Assembly: GCA_020630875.1 (NCBI GenBank)
Contig: JAHDIH010000007.1
Coordinates: 158,403-222,402, forward strand
From: Deltaproteobacteria bacterium
GTDB lineage: Bacteria; Myxococcota_A; Polyangia; Haliangiales; Haliangiaceae
Direction of reading: 5' to 3'
Length of the DNA: 64,000 nucleotides
This document shows, piece by piece, positions 52,459 to 59,899 of this stretch. The position numbers and the translations under genes were made by a program. Every line of letters starts with the position of its first letter. Positions within the stretch are counted from its first letter, which is position 1. The notes below the pieces were generated by a model, which did not search any database, was not told the origin of the DNA, and was given only the letters and a program-made list of their open reading frames with translations.

Positions 52459-53907
52459 ATGGAAACCCAACTCGTATCGAATATGGACTCATCCGAATTC
52501 CAACGGGGTATTGCACAAGTAACTCCAGACGAATTCGATGGTACCTTACACTACTACGAACGCACTAGAAATGCGGAGCTGCACCCCATGGTTCGCTCAT
52601 TTCTTGCTTTGGATATACAAAGGATTGTACGCAGATACTGTCATTTAAACCCAGCCGTCCATCCAGATGGGCTTTTGCAAATTCTTACCAATAAACCAAA
52701 ACACTTCAGATGGGGAGGAACAGATCTTTTTAACGTAGCTTCAGAGTCTGGGATGAGGCAAATGTTGGTAGTTGAAACCAATAGCTGCCCTTCTGGTAAT
52801 AAATCGATGCCGTTGCGGGATACTGAACTCGAAGATGGCAGTTATGGTCTGCTTGCAAGAAGAAGCTTCGTCCCAGCAATCAGGACGGGTAAAGGTCTGG
52901 TTGCGGTCCTGTACGACAAGAACGCAATGGAAGCCAAAGGATACGCTCAATCGATAGCGAACGCTTGCGGCGAAAATGTCCATCTAGTTCCCTGGCCTTG
53001 CCCACTGGCGAGTTGGCGAGAGGATGTCCTTTGGCTCAATGAGCAGCCAGTGCGAGCGGCTTTTCGATACGTGACTCAAAAACCATGGACCACCATTCCC
53101 GTTTCTGCCAAAACAAGGGTATATAATCCTGTCATTGTCTGCCTAGCTGGTGGTCGAAACAAACTTCTAGCGTCCAAAGCCTACGAATTCTTTAACGCCG
53201 AAATCGCCTCACTCGGCCTAAAGATTAACGTCCCAGAGACAATACGTGACGTTCGGAAAGATGAAGTACCACTTTGGCTCGAAAAATTTGGAGGCAGAGC
53301 TGTAGTAAAAGTCCCCTATGGGAATGCGGGGCAAGGTGTTTACACTATTACTAGTGACTCTGAGTATCAAGACTTCGTAAAACGAACAGAAGAAAGTGAC
53401 TACGACGCCTTTGTTGTCCAGCAACTCATTGGTAACCACCAATGGTCATCGAAAAGTAGCGCAGGAAAGTTATATCACGTAGGAACCGTTCCGGATCGAA
53501 AGAATAGAACCTACGTTGCCGATTTGCGCCTAACCTGTATCTTTACTGATAAAGGCTTCCGTCCGCTATCGATGTACGCCAGACGTGCTCGTTTGCCACT
53601 AAGCAGCACGGTAGAGGCGAACAACTCTTGGGATGTACTTGGAACAAATTTGTCTGTGAAATGCCAAGCTGGGAGTTGGAAAAGCGATACGAGCCGACTC
53701 ATCTTGATGGACAATCGTGATTTCAATAAACTAGGCCTGGGCATAGATGACCTAATCTCAGCTTACATTCAAACAGTCTTGGCAATCACGGCGATTGACA
53801 AGATGGCGCAACGGCTACTATCGCCCAAACGACGACTTCGAAAGCGCCTGTTCCTATCTCTTAATCCTGATCGCAAGCTGATGAGTGAAATCGAAAGCTG
53901 TGGATAA
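52459..53907 (+). CDS. ATP-grasp ligase-like protein (type 1 in cluster)
   Basis: 482 residues from ATG 52459, fixed by the promoter spacing. The ATP-grasp nucleotide-binding strand and loop read AVVKVPYGNAGQG with Lys284, and an earlier ETNSCPSGNKSMP resembles a circularly permuted ATP-grasp substrate site. ATP-grasp enzymes join a carboxylate to an amine or thiol through an acyl phosphate. The length and N-terminal domain differ from glutathione synthetase, so the substrate is unknown. Heads a sigma-54 operon with an acidic lipoprotein, a desuccinylase-like hydrolase, a second ATP-grasp and a PP2C phosphatase. Confidence 0.7.
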   Translation: METQLVSNMDSSEFQRGIAQVTPDEFDGTLHYYERTRNAELHPMVRSFLALDIQRIVRRYCHLNPAVHPDGLLQILTNKPKHFRWGGTDLFNVASESGMRQMLVVETNSCPSGNKSMPLRDTELEDGSYGLLARRSFVPAIRTGKGLVAVLYDKNAMEAKGYAQSIANACGENVHLVPWPCPLASWREDVLWLNEQPVRAAFRYVTQKPWTTIPVSAKTRVYNPVIVCLAGGRNKLLASKAYEFFNAEIASLGLKINVPETIRDVRKDEVPLWLEKFGGRAVVKVPYGNAGQGVYTITSDSEYQDFVKRTEESDYDAFVVQQLIGNHQWSSKSSAGKLYHVGTVPDRKNRTYVADLRLTCIFTDKGFRPLSMYARRARLPLSSTVEANNSWDVLGTNLSVKCQAGSWKSDTSRLILMDNRDFNKLGLGIDDLISAYIQTVLAITAIDKMAQRLLSPKRRLRKRLFLSLNPDRKLMSEIESCG

Positions 53908-53914
53908 CTAGTCT

Positions 53915-53930
53915 TGGCACGAGGATTGCT
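53915..53930 (+). promoter_or_regulatory. Sigma-54 promoter of acidic lipoprotein
   Basis: TGGCACGAGGATTGCT, a full match to TGGCAC-N5-TTGCW. It lies 8 bp after the first ATP-grasp stop and 55 bp before the lipoprotein ATG. Confidence 0.8.
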
Positions 53931-53984
53931 TACGGTGACAACAGGCGCCAGTGGCGACCTTCTCAACCAAATGAAAGGCTAAAA

Positions 53985-54266
53985 ATGAAAATACTAAAAC
54001 TAATCGTAATCGGACTGGTCGCGCTTGGCATGACGTCGTGCAGAAAGAAAGAAACAACCGCCAAAACTTCGCCGGTCGTAGAGTCGGTAGGGGACGAAGT
54101 TGACGATGTTGTGGAGCAAGCAACAGAGGAAGCAAGCGATGTTTTGGAAAATGCTACAGATCCTGAAACGGGTGATGCTACTGATCCTGAAACGGGTGAT
54201 GAAGAAGCAACTACAGACGACTTCGACGAAGAATTCGACTCAGAAGAAGGCGACGATACGGAGTAA
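53985..54266 (+). CDS. Small acidic lipoprotein with tandem repeat
   Basis: 93 residues. Signal ends LGMTSC, so it is lipidated. The mature part is extremely rich in Glu/Asp/Thr with two tandem ATDPETGD units (24-bp repeat, 54153-54200) and a poly-acidic C-terminus (DFDEEFDSEEGDDTE). No fold is expected; it may be an acceptor or carrier for the ligases in this cluster, or a cation-binding tether. It has its own sigma-54 promoter and is followed by a terminator. Confidence 0.75.
   Translation: MKILKLIVIGLVALGMTSCRKKETTAKTSPVVESVGDEVDDVVEQATEEASDVLENATDPETGDATDPETGDEEATTDDFDEEFDSEEGDDTE
54153..54200. repeat. 24-bp tandem repeat (two copies)
   Basis: GCT ACA/ACT GAT CCT GAA ACG GGT GAT twice in tandem, coding ATDPETGD in the acidic lipoprotein. 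Confidence 0.85.
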
Positions 54267-54272
54267 ATAACC

Positions 54273-54298
54273 AGCCCCTCCCAAAAGAGGGGCTTTAA
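54273..54298 (+). terminator. Terminator hairpin after acidic lipoprotein
   Basis: AGCCCCTC (54273-54280) pairs with GAGGGGCT (54287-54294), loop CCAAAA, followed by TTAACTT. Probably partial, letting some transcription reach the next gene, which starts 16 bp later. Confidence 0.7.
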
Positions 54299-54310
54299 CT
54301 TGGGGGTTAT

Positions 54311-55294
54311 GTGTTTTCAACATCCTATAGCGACCGAGAAATTCTCATACGCACGAAGATCGATTCGTCAGAGTTTCAAGCACGAACACTAAACCGTGTA
54401 GTGCTTGAAATGGTCCAAGATGCTCTTGGCAGATACCAACGGATACCGTTAATCGTCGCCAAAGGTGCGAAGGATGGACCAACCGTTGGGATTACTTGTG
54501 CAATTCATGGCAACGAAGTGAATGGCGTCTCGGTGATTCATAGACTCATAGAGTCCCTGAAACTGAACACACTCGCGGGGTGTATTATAGCCTGTCCAGT
54601 CATTAACCTGCCTGGGTACGTTTCTCACACACGTGAATACCGTGATGGCAACGACCTCAATCACTTAATGCCAGGGTTGGAAGGCGGTAATCAAGGAGAA
54701 GTCTATGCTGCACGGTTACTCGATCGTTTGGTATCCAGTTTTGACTATTTGATAGATTTGCACACCGCGAGCTTCGGTCGCGTCAACTCTCTGTACGTAA
54801 GAGCAGATCTGGCGGAAGCTAAAGCTTCCCGGATGGCCCAGCTGCAACGCCCTACCATTATTCTTGATAATCCGCCCTCCGACCGAACATTGCGGGGGGC
54901 TGCTGCGGAAATGGGAATTCCCGCGATCACTGTAGAAGTCGGTGACCCGCAAGTGTTTCAGCCCAAGCACGCCAAGCCTACAGTTCAAGGAATCAAGCAA
55001 GTACTCGCCGACTTAGGAATGATAGCAAAGAGAAAGTCACACTTTGACCACGTACCAATAGTTTGCACGAGCTCTCGCTGGCTCTATACGTCTCACGGTG
55101 GTTCGCTAGAAGTGATTCCGAGTCTTGCTCAGTTCGTGGACAAGGATGAAGTAATAGCGACTCAACGTGACATTTTTGGCGACATCATTTGTGAATACAA
55201 AGCACCTTACGCAGGTATTGTCATTGGCAAAAGCTGCAATCCAGTTAGCGCCACGGGAGCGCGAATCATTCATCTGGGAGTACTAGAAAAGTGA
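54311..55294 (+). CDS. AstE/AspA-like zinc hydrolase
   Basis: 327 residues of the succinylglutamate desuccinylase/aspartoacylase (M14-like) family. Zinc ligands are visible as His66 and Glu69 in AIHGNEVNG and His151 in LIDLHTASFG; YRDGNDLNHLMPG is the substrate-binding arginine region. The C-terminal third is a beta-domain. These enzymes remove an N-acyl or terminal amino-acid group. Beside two ATP-grasp ligases it probably trims or reverses the bond they form. GTG start 54311 after GGGGG; it overlaps the next gene by 4 bp. Confidence 0.85.
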   Translation: MFSTSYSDREILIRTKIDSSEFQARTLNRVVLEMVQDALGRYQRIPLIVAKGAKDGPTVGITCAIHGNEVNGVSVIHRLIESLKLNTLAGCIIACPVINLPGYVSHTREYRDGNDLNHLMPGLEGGNQGEVYAARLLDRLVSSFDYLIDLHTASFGRVNSLYVRADLAEAKASRMAQLQRPTIILDNPPSDRTLRGAAAEMGIPAITVEVGDPQVFQPKHAKPTVQGIKQVLADLGMIAKRKSHFDHVPIVCTSSRWLYTSHGGSLEVIPSLAQFVDKDEVIATQRDIFGDIICEYKAPYAGIVIGKSCNPVSATGARIIHLGVLEK

Positions 55295-56262
55295 AGATTT
55301 TATTCATAATTAACGATTTCGAATCGTTGGTAGCAACTCAGACGACAACGATAATGATGCAGAAAGCACTCAATGGTCATTCGGTGTACGTGAGTGGATC
55401 ATCTGATTGGGGAATCACAAAAGGATCACTATATTTCAATTGTCGTCGACTAATAGATAAAAATATACAACTTGACGAAATGCCAACATTTCTTAGTGTC
55501 CAACCAGCCGCAAAACATGTAGCGAATACATTCGACAAGATATTACTTAGGGTCAATTTCGGAAGAACAGTAAACCACGAGCTGCTGCGCTGTCTTATCC
55601 GCGAAAGTGACTTGCCACTATCCAGCGCGCCGCTTGGAATTTGGCTATGGATGAGCAAACAATCGCTAAGCAAACTTCCAGAGTCTATTGTAGGAAGAAC
55701 CTACTTTTCTAGAAATGTTGATGACCTCATCAGCGTAATCGACAGAGAAGACAAAGTAGTGATTAAGCCAGCATGTGGTACCAGAGGACAAGGCGTCTTC
55801 TTAACCCAAAAAGAAGACCCCAATCTTCGTGAAATGCTAGAAACCTTGGCTAAAAGCGGAACGGTTATGGTTCAGGAGTACCTACGCGATTCGAAAGCCG
55901 GTGACACGCGAGTGTTGATGCTTGATGGAGAGATCCTAAGCTTGAATGGAAAATCAGCGGCGATCCAACGAATACCTGGTGCAAGAGATTTTCGTAGCAA
56001 CATACATGCAGGAGGAACCGCAACACCAGGTCAAATTACTAACAAAATGCTAACGGCATGTAACGTGCTAGGTCCTTACTTGCTTCGAAATGGTCTGAGA
56101 TTCGTCGGTGCCGACTTCATAGGTGGAAAATTATGCGAGGTTAATGTCTGCGCACCTGGTGGATTGGTTGACGCTGAACGTTTTTTTAACGAACCGTACA
56201 CTGAATACGTCATCGAACAACTAACCAGAACAGATCGCAGGAGTTGCTATGTGGCTTCGTAA
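55291..56262 (+). CDS. ATP-grasp ligase (glutathione synthetase/RimK-like)
   Basis: 323 residues. The ATP-grasp core shows VVIKPACGTRGQGVFL with Lys159, VMVQEYLRDSKAGDTRVLMLDGE and VGADFIGGKLCEVNVCAPGGL (Mg-binding end), as in GshB/RimK-type ligases. It starts with MKILFIINDFESL, a pre-ATP-grasp Rossmann strand. It should form an amide bond by adding an amino acid or amine to a peptide carboxylate. It differs from the first ATP-grasp in the cluster in length and motifs. Overlaps both neighbours (4 and 14 bp). Confidence 0.85.
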   Translation: MKILFIINDFESLVATQTTTIMMQKALNGHSVYVSGSSDWGITKGSLYFNCRRLIDKNIQLDEMPTFLSVQPAAKHVANTFDKILLRVNFGRTVNHELLRCLIRESDLPLSSAPLGIWLWMSKQSLSKLPESIVGRTYFSRNVDDLISVIDREDKVVIKPACGTRGQGVFLTQKEDPNLREMLETLAKSGTVMVQEYLRDSKAGDTRVLMLDGEILSLNGKSAAIQRIPGARDFRSNIHAGGTATPGQITNKMLTACNVLGPYLLRNGLRFVGADFIGGKLCEVNVCAPGGLVDAERFFNEPYTEYVIEQLTRTDRRSCYVAS

Positions 56263-56968
56263 GAAAAGATTGCCGGAACAACTAACAACCAACGGTTATG
56301 GCGCGTCCATCCCAGCAACCACCGGCGAGATCAACGAAGACGATTTTCTATCCTGCGACCAGCGGAAGCTTTACATCGTCTGTGACGGGTCTGGCGATGA
56401 TGAAATTGCGGAGTTGGTAATCGAGGAGGTTGCGAATCATATCTCTAAGCCTGATAGCTTAGGAGATGCTCACTTACAATTAGTTTCTGCGATAGAGACT
56501 GTCAACAGCGTTTTGTATCAGACTCAACAAAAATACACTTCGACCATTGTTGCCATATTATTCTTTGAATCCGCTGCAGTGGTAGCCAGCGTGGGCAACT
56601 CGCGCTGTTATTTGTTGCGAGGCACGCAACTAAGACAACTAACTAAAGATCATATGTTAGCCACGCATCTTGCGAACATGGGTGCAGTCACGGAACAAGA
56701 AGCGAAGCAAAGATGGGGCAAAACCCTGTCTCGTGGACTAGGTTGGTCATCAGGCTGTCACGTTGATTCGCTAATTGTTCCAGTCTATTCAGACGATACA
56801 TTTCTGTTGTGCAGCGACGGTGTTTCAGACGTCATCGACATTGATCTCCTGCGGGCATGGCTCACGTTTGGTCAGAAGTCATGCATGCGAATCATCGACG
56901 CAGCACGTTCCTCTGCAAGAAACGACGACGATGTCACAGCGGTCGTGATTCGAGTTAGTGCATTGTAA
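56249..56968 (+). CDS. PP2C-family Ser/Thr phosphatase
   Basis: 239 residues with PP2C motifs: INEDDFLSCD, YIVCDGSGDDE, SVGNSRCYLLRG, LLCSDGVSD and NDDDVTAVVI. The Asp residues bind the two Mn/Mg ions. It starts 14 bp inside the second ATP-grasp gene, so it is part of the operon. No Ser/Thr kinase is in the window. It could reset a phosphorylated activator or a cluster protein. Confidence 0.9.
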   Translation: MWLRKKRLPEQLTTNGYGASIPATTGEINEDDFLSCDQRKLYIVCDGSGDDEIAELVIEEVANHISKPDSLGDAHLQLVSAIETVNSVLYQTQQKYTSTIVAILFFESAAVVASVGNSRCYLLRGTQLRQLTKDHMLATHLANMGAVTEQEAKQRWGKTLSRGLGWSSGCHVDSLIVPVYSDDTFLLCSDGVSDVIDIDLLRAWLTFGQKSCMRIIDAARSSARNDDDVTAVVIRVSAL

Positions 56969-57032
56969 AAGTTTGCAAGTCAATGTAGTGTGGTGTCCCA
57001 AAAAGTACGAACCAACGAGCCGTATCTCAGTA

Positions 57033-57071
57033 GAGTACCAAATAGGGTGTGGCGTTATGCCTCATGGGGCA
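57033..57071. repeat. 39-bp repeated element, copy 2 (candidate activator site)
   Basis: Same start GAGTACCAAATAGGGTGTGG as copy 1, with GGCGTTATGCC in the palindromic part. It ends 51 bp before the sigma-54 promoter at 57122, a normal enhancer position. Confidence 0.65.
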
Positions 57072-57121
57072 ATTGTCCTCTTTCGGCAAAGTGCAAAACG
57101 GTAACTTAGAAAAACCAGACA

Positions 57122-57137
57122 TGGCACGATTTATGCT
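57122..57137 (+). promoter_or_regulatory. Sigma-54 promoter of small-protein pair
   Basis: TGGCACGATTTATGCT, one mismatch to TGGCAC-N5-TTGCW. The -12 GC (57135-57136) is 15 nt before ATG 57151. Confidence 0.75.
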
Positions 57138-57150
57138 CATTACATAAGTC

Positions 57151-57291
57151 ATGAAGGAAATGTCGAGGGCGCAACGAGCAAAGTATTTACGTAGTAAGCC
57201 AAAGTCGAAGCACAGGCGTCGGCAGTTGGAAGTTATAGAGGAGCCTGTTGTTCAAAGTGAGTCGAGGGAGAATAATGATGAGTCTACCTGA
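57151..57291 (+). CDS. Small basic protein (46 aa)
   Basis: A 46-codon frame from ATG 57151, placed by the sigma-54 promoter spacing. Its N-terminal half is strongly basic (MSRAQRAKYLRSKPKSKHRRR) when read in part as RAQRAKYLRSKPK and KHRRRQ; its C-terminal half is acidic (EVIEEPVVQSESRENNDEST shortened to EEPVVQSESRE). It overlaps the next small gene by 17 bp, indicating coupling. Function unknown; the size and company make it a candidate peptide substrate or carrier. Confidence 0.6.
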   Translation: MKEMSRAQRAKYLRSKPKSKHRRRQLEVIEEPVVQSESRENNDEST

Positions 57292-57430
57292 TCCTAAGCG
57301 CGAAGGCCTATTTGACGCATACGATGATGAAAACGATGATGAAGAATTCGATGCGCTGGATGATACGTGGGAGTGGGATGAAGAACTTCCACCTAAGCTA
57401 ACTCACAAAGACTTTGAAAGGTTAAACTAG
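57275..57430 (+). CDS. Small acidic protein (51 aa)
   Basis: 51 codons from ATG 57275 (or 57278) after GAGGGAGAA. Nearly half the residues are Asp/Glu (FDAYDDENDDEEFDALDD), then WEWDEELPPKL. Soluble, no signal. A strong terminator follows at 57435. With the acidic lipoprotein it gives the cluster two poly-acidic proteins, plausible acceptors for ATP-grasp chemistry, in analogy with acidic graspetide precursors. Confidence 0.65.
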   Translation: MMSLPDPKREGLFDAYDDENDDEEFDALDDTWEWDEELPPKLTHKDFERLN

Positions 57431-57434
57431 TTTG

Positions 57435-57462
57435 AGCGGAGACGGTGCTGTCTCCGCTTTCT
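57435..57462 (+). terminator. Intrinsic terminator after small-protein pair
   Basis: GCGGAGAC (57436-57443) pairs with GTCTCCGC (57450-57457), loop GGTGCT, followed by TTTCT. Confidence 0.75.
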
Positions 57463-57593
57463 AGATCATCGCCCATGCGACGACTGATGTTGCCTCGAGT
57501 TACCCAGGTTATGGCAAAGGCCACTGCTTTGGTATCTTACCGTCTAAGACCTAGCCAATCAGGCCTACAGCGAGCTCCCGTCTGGCTTTATCG

Positions 57594-58898
57594 CTAAAGG
57601 TCAAGCTTATGCAGCTCGTATCGTTCGATAATTGAAATCAGCCTCGCTCCATACGTCTCGCTCGTTGCATATCCAGCGCTTTGAAGGCCGTGAGCCCACG
57701 CCTTATAATCAGTATGTGGTATCGAAAACAAAAACTGATAGCGACCGCCATCGATCAAGAAATCGATATGATCTAAAAACGAAGCAGAAGCAGAGGCGTA
57801 GGAACGAAAGCAGGATTCGACAAGCTCGCCATTATGATAGTCATCATCTTTTTTGTAGTATTGTTGGCCGTGCCAACCGTTACACTTTATGCCAAAAAAG
57901 TTATGGGCGTCTTTGGCCAACTCACTCGCGCCATAGGCAGACTCCGCCATGGCTTGCGCCATAACGATTGCAGCAGGTACTCGTCCGCCCCGCCCCGCTC
58001 GTAGCTGCTGCGACCTTCGGGAAGAATCTATTGCAGCATCTGAATACTTCGTTACAAAATCCTCAACGTGAGGGGGCATTTCTACTAGGTCCCAATTAAT
58101 ACTAGTTTCATCCAAAGTCGATAGACTCGTATCGTTCGCAGAAGACTGACTACCGGCTACTACGTCGGACGTTGAGGGGATCATAAGCGATGGTGTGGAA
58201 TAAATTTCATTCGGACCACTCCACCAATCGTCCTCGCCTTTGGGTGGTACTTGAGGCTTATGATCGAAGTGACTCGCATTGGTCGAAATTTCGTTCCACC
58301 AGTCAGAGTCAAACACCGGTGGCAGTTGAGGTCCTTGATCGATACCATAGACTCTTTGCGGCAATGGCGACGGAGTGCTTGGCCTGACAACGGGACTTGC
58401 CAAATCGACCGAGGACTCGCCATTGAGCTCACTAGCTCGCCCGCTCTCTTGCTTCCATAGATTGTATTTTTCGCTGAGCAGAATTAGGTCAATTTTTTCT
58501 CCCACTTTTAGCGGTGATGATTGGGTCGATACAAAGCTTTCGAAGAGAGCCCAAGGAGTATTGTGAAAGTAGGCCTTCCACAAGCTGAAGTATGTCATAT
58601 CATCATTTATAGTCAGCACTTTCGCCCCATTTGCCGGAACTGCTCCGCTTTGGACCGATTGCCGTTGCCACGTGAAGAATCTCAATTCTAGTTGTCTAAT
58701 ATTGATTCGATCTCCCACTTTTAGTGGCGGCTCCTCAGCAGAGACAAAGCTTTCGAAAGTTGCCCAATTTACCCCACTGAAGTAGGTCTTCCATAGACTG
58801 AAATAGGTTGTATTTTCACTGACAATGACTTCAATCGGCGACTGCCAAACTGGAAAGTCACTATCTTTTCCAGCAATCACTTCTAGTCTATCCGACAT
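57594..58898 (-). CDS. GH73 glucosaminidase with paired LysM-like repeats
   Basis: 434 residues from ATG 58898 (GTG 58925 possible). Two N-terminal repeats of about 50 residues share TYFSLWKxYF, FESFVS and PLKVGDRI/PLKVGEKI, like LysM or SH3-type wall-binding modules. A low-complexity Pro/Ser linker follows, then a C-terminal mannosyl-glycoprotein endo-beta-N-acetylglucosaminidase (GH73/FlgJ-like) domain: AAIVMAQAMAESAYGASELA with catalytic Glu, NFFGIKC, and LQSAGYATSETYGARL. It cleaves peptidoglycan glycan strands. No signal peptide is evident, which is odd for a wall hydrolase and may point to phage- or machine-type export. Confidence 0.85.
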   Translation of the reverse strand: MSDRLEVIAGKDSDFPVWQSPIEVIVSENTTYFSLWKTYFSGVNWATFESFVSAEEPPLKVGDRINIRQLELRFFTWQRQSVQSGAVPANGAKVLTINDDMTYFSLWKAYFHNTPWALFESFVSTQSSPLKVGEKIDLILLSEKYNLWKQESGRASELNGESSVDLASPVVRPSTPSPLPQRVYGIDQGPQLPPVFDSDWWNEISTNASHFDHKPQVPPKGEDDWWSGPNEIYSTPSLMIPSTSDVVAGSQSSANDTSLSTLDETSINWDLVEMPPHVEDFVTKYSDAAIDSSRRSQQLRAGRGGRVPAAIVMAQAMAESAYGASELAKDAHNFFGIKCNGWHGQQYYKKDDDYHNGELVESCFRSYASASASFLDHIDFLIDGGRYQFLFSIPHTDYKAWAHGLQSAGYATSETYGARLISIIERYELHKLDL

Positions 58899-59139
58899 AG
58901 CTGCCAACTGTTTGGACGCAAACACGCGTCGAACTTAGTCACACGAAAGCGATGATGAGAAGCCCTAAGTGCGTCTGCCAAAAAAAAAATTGGAATGCTG
59001 GCAACAAGGGAAGATTATCTGCCAACCCAACGTAATAGGACTCGTTAGAATTCGTTTCAAACTAGGCAGTATTAGTCCTCATTCGGCTACGGTAATGAAA
59101 CGACAGATTTTTCATCCGTCATTGAGTTACCCAGTTTAT

Positions 59140-59769
59140 TTAGTCGCAGTTGTAGAGATACTCTGACGTCCACATAGCGGTGACCGCACCTTCCGAGCCT
59201 ACTGCCTCCAACGTACTCCCAGTAAGCTTTCCCTGCTCATCGTAGGAAAATGTTTCCGTGGTAGTACTATCACCGTTCTCCACAAGTTTGTACGAGGAAA
59301 CCAAACCGTCGGTTCTGAAAGCTTCGTGAGAATCAAAAAGTCCTTCATCGCCAGTCTCAAATGTGGTGGTTACCGTCCATTTGTCTTCTGTGTTCCACTC
59401 GTAGGTTGACTCGCTAGAATCAGTCCCCTCCGCAAACATCTTTTTTACCGAACCATCTTTGAAGTACTCGAACACTTGAACGTATTCGCCTTCGATGAAG
59501 ACTCCTGTCGTAACGACTTTTTCAAGCGTACGTTCGTTGTACGTGTAAACATCTTTAATCGCTAGCTCACCTTCATCGTCAAAGTAGCGCTTCTCTAACA
59601 CCAATTCGTCAGCTACATCTTGCTCCGTAAACCACCCATCGTCATCGACGATCTTGCAGGCCGTCATCAAATGTAACTTCGAAGGATGAAACGTGTCGTC
59701 CTGCTCGTCACCTGAATCTGTTCCGCATGCGGCGGCCAAAGCTAATAGAAGTATAAGAGTTAGTTTCAT
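59140..59769 (-). CDS. Hypothetical lipoprotein
   Basis: 209 residues from ATG 59769. Signal ends LALAAACG. The rest contains repeated beta-hairpin units of the RHS/toast-rack look (KRYFDDEGELAIKDVYTYN; VFEYFKDGSVKKMF; FSYDEQGKLTGS), i.e. short YD-like strands repeated about six times. Outer-membrane or periplasmic; function unknown. Confidence 0.7.
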   Translation of the reverse strand: MKLTLILLLALAAACGTDSGDEQDDTFHPSKLHLMTACKIVDDDGWFTEQDVADELVLEKRYFDDEGELAIKDVYTYNERTLEKVVTTGVFIEGEYVQVFEYFKDGSVKKMFAEGTDSSESTYEWNTEDKWTVTTTFETGDEGLFDSHEAFRTDGLVSSYKLVENGDSTTTETFSYDEQGKLTGSTLEAVGSEGAVTAMWTSEYLYNCD

Positions 59770-59899
59770 CGTCGAAGACTGATATAGGTTAAAGACAAAT
59801 ACAACAGGATAATGTAACACGGGAGCTGTTTTTAGAACGGTTGTTGCAAGTCGGACCACGTTGTTTAGAAGTCCGAAGCGGAAGCGCACAGCTCGAGCG

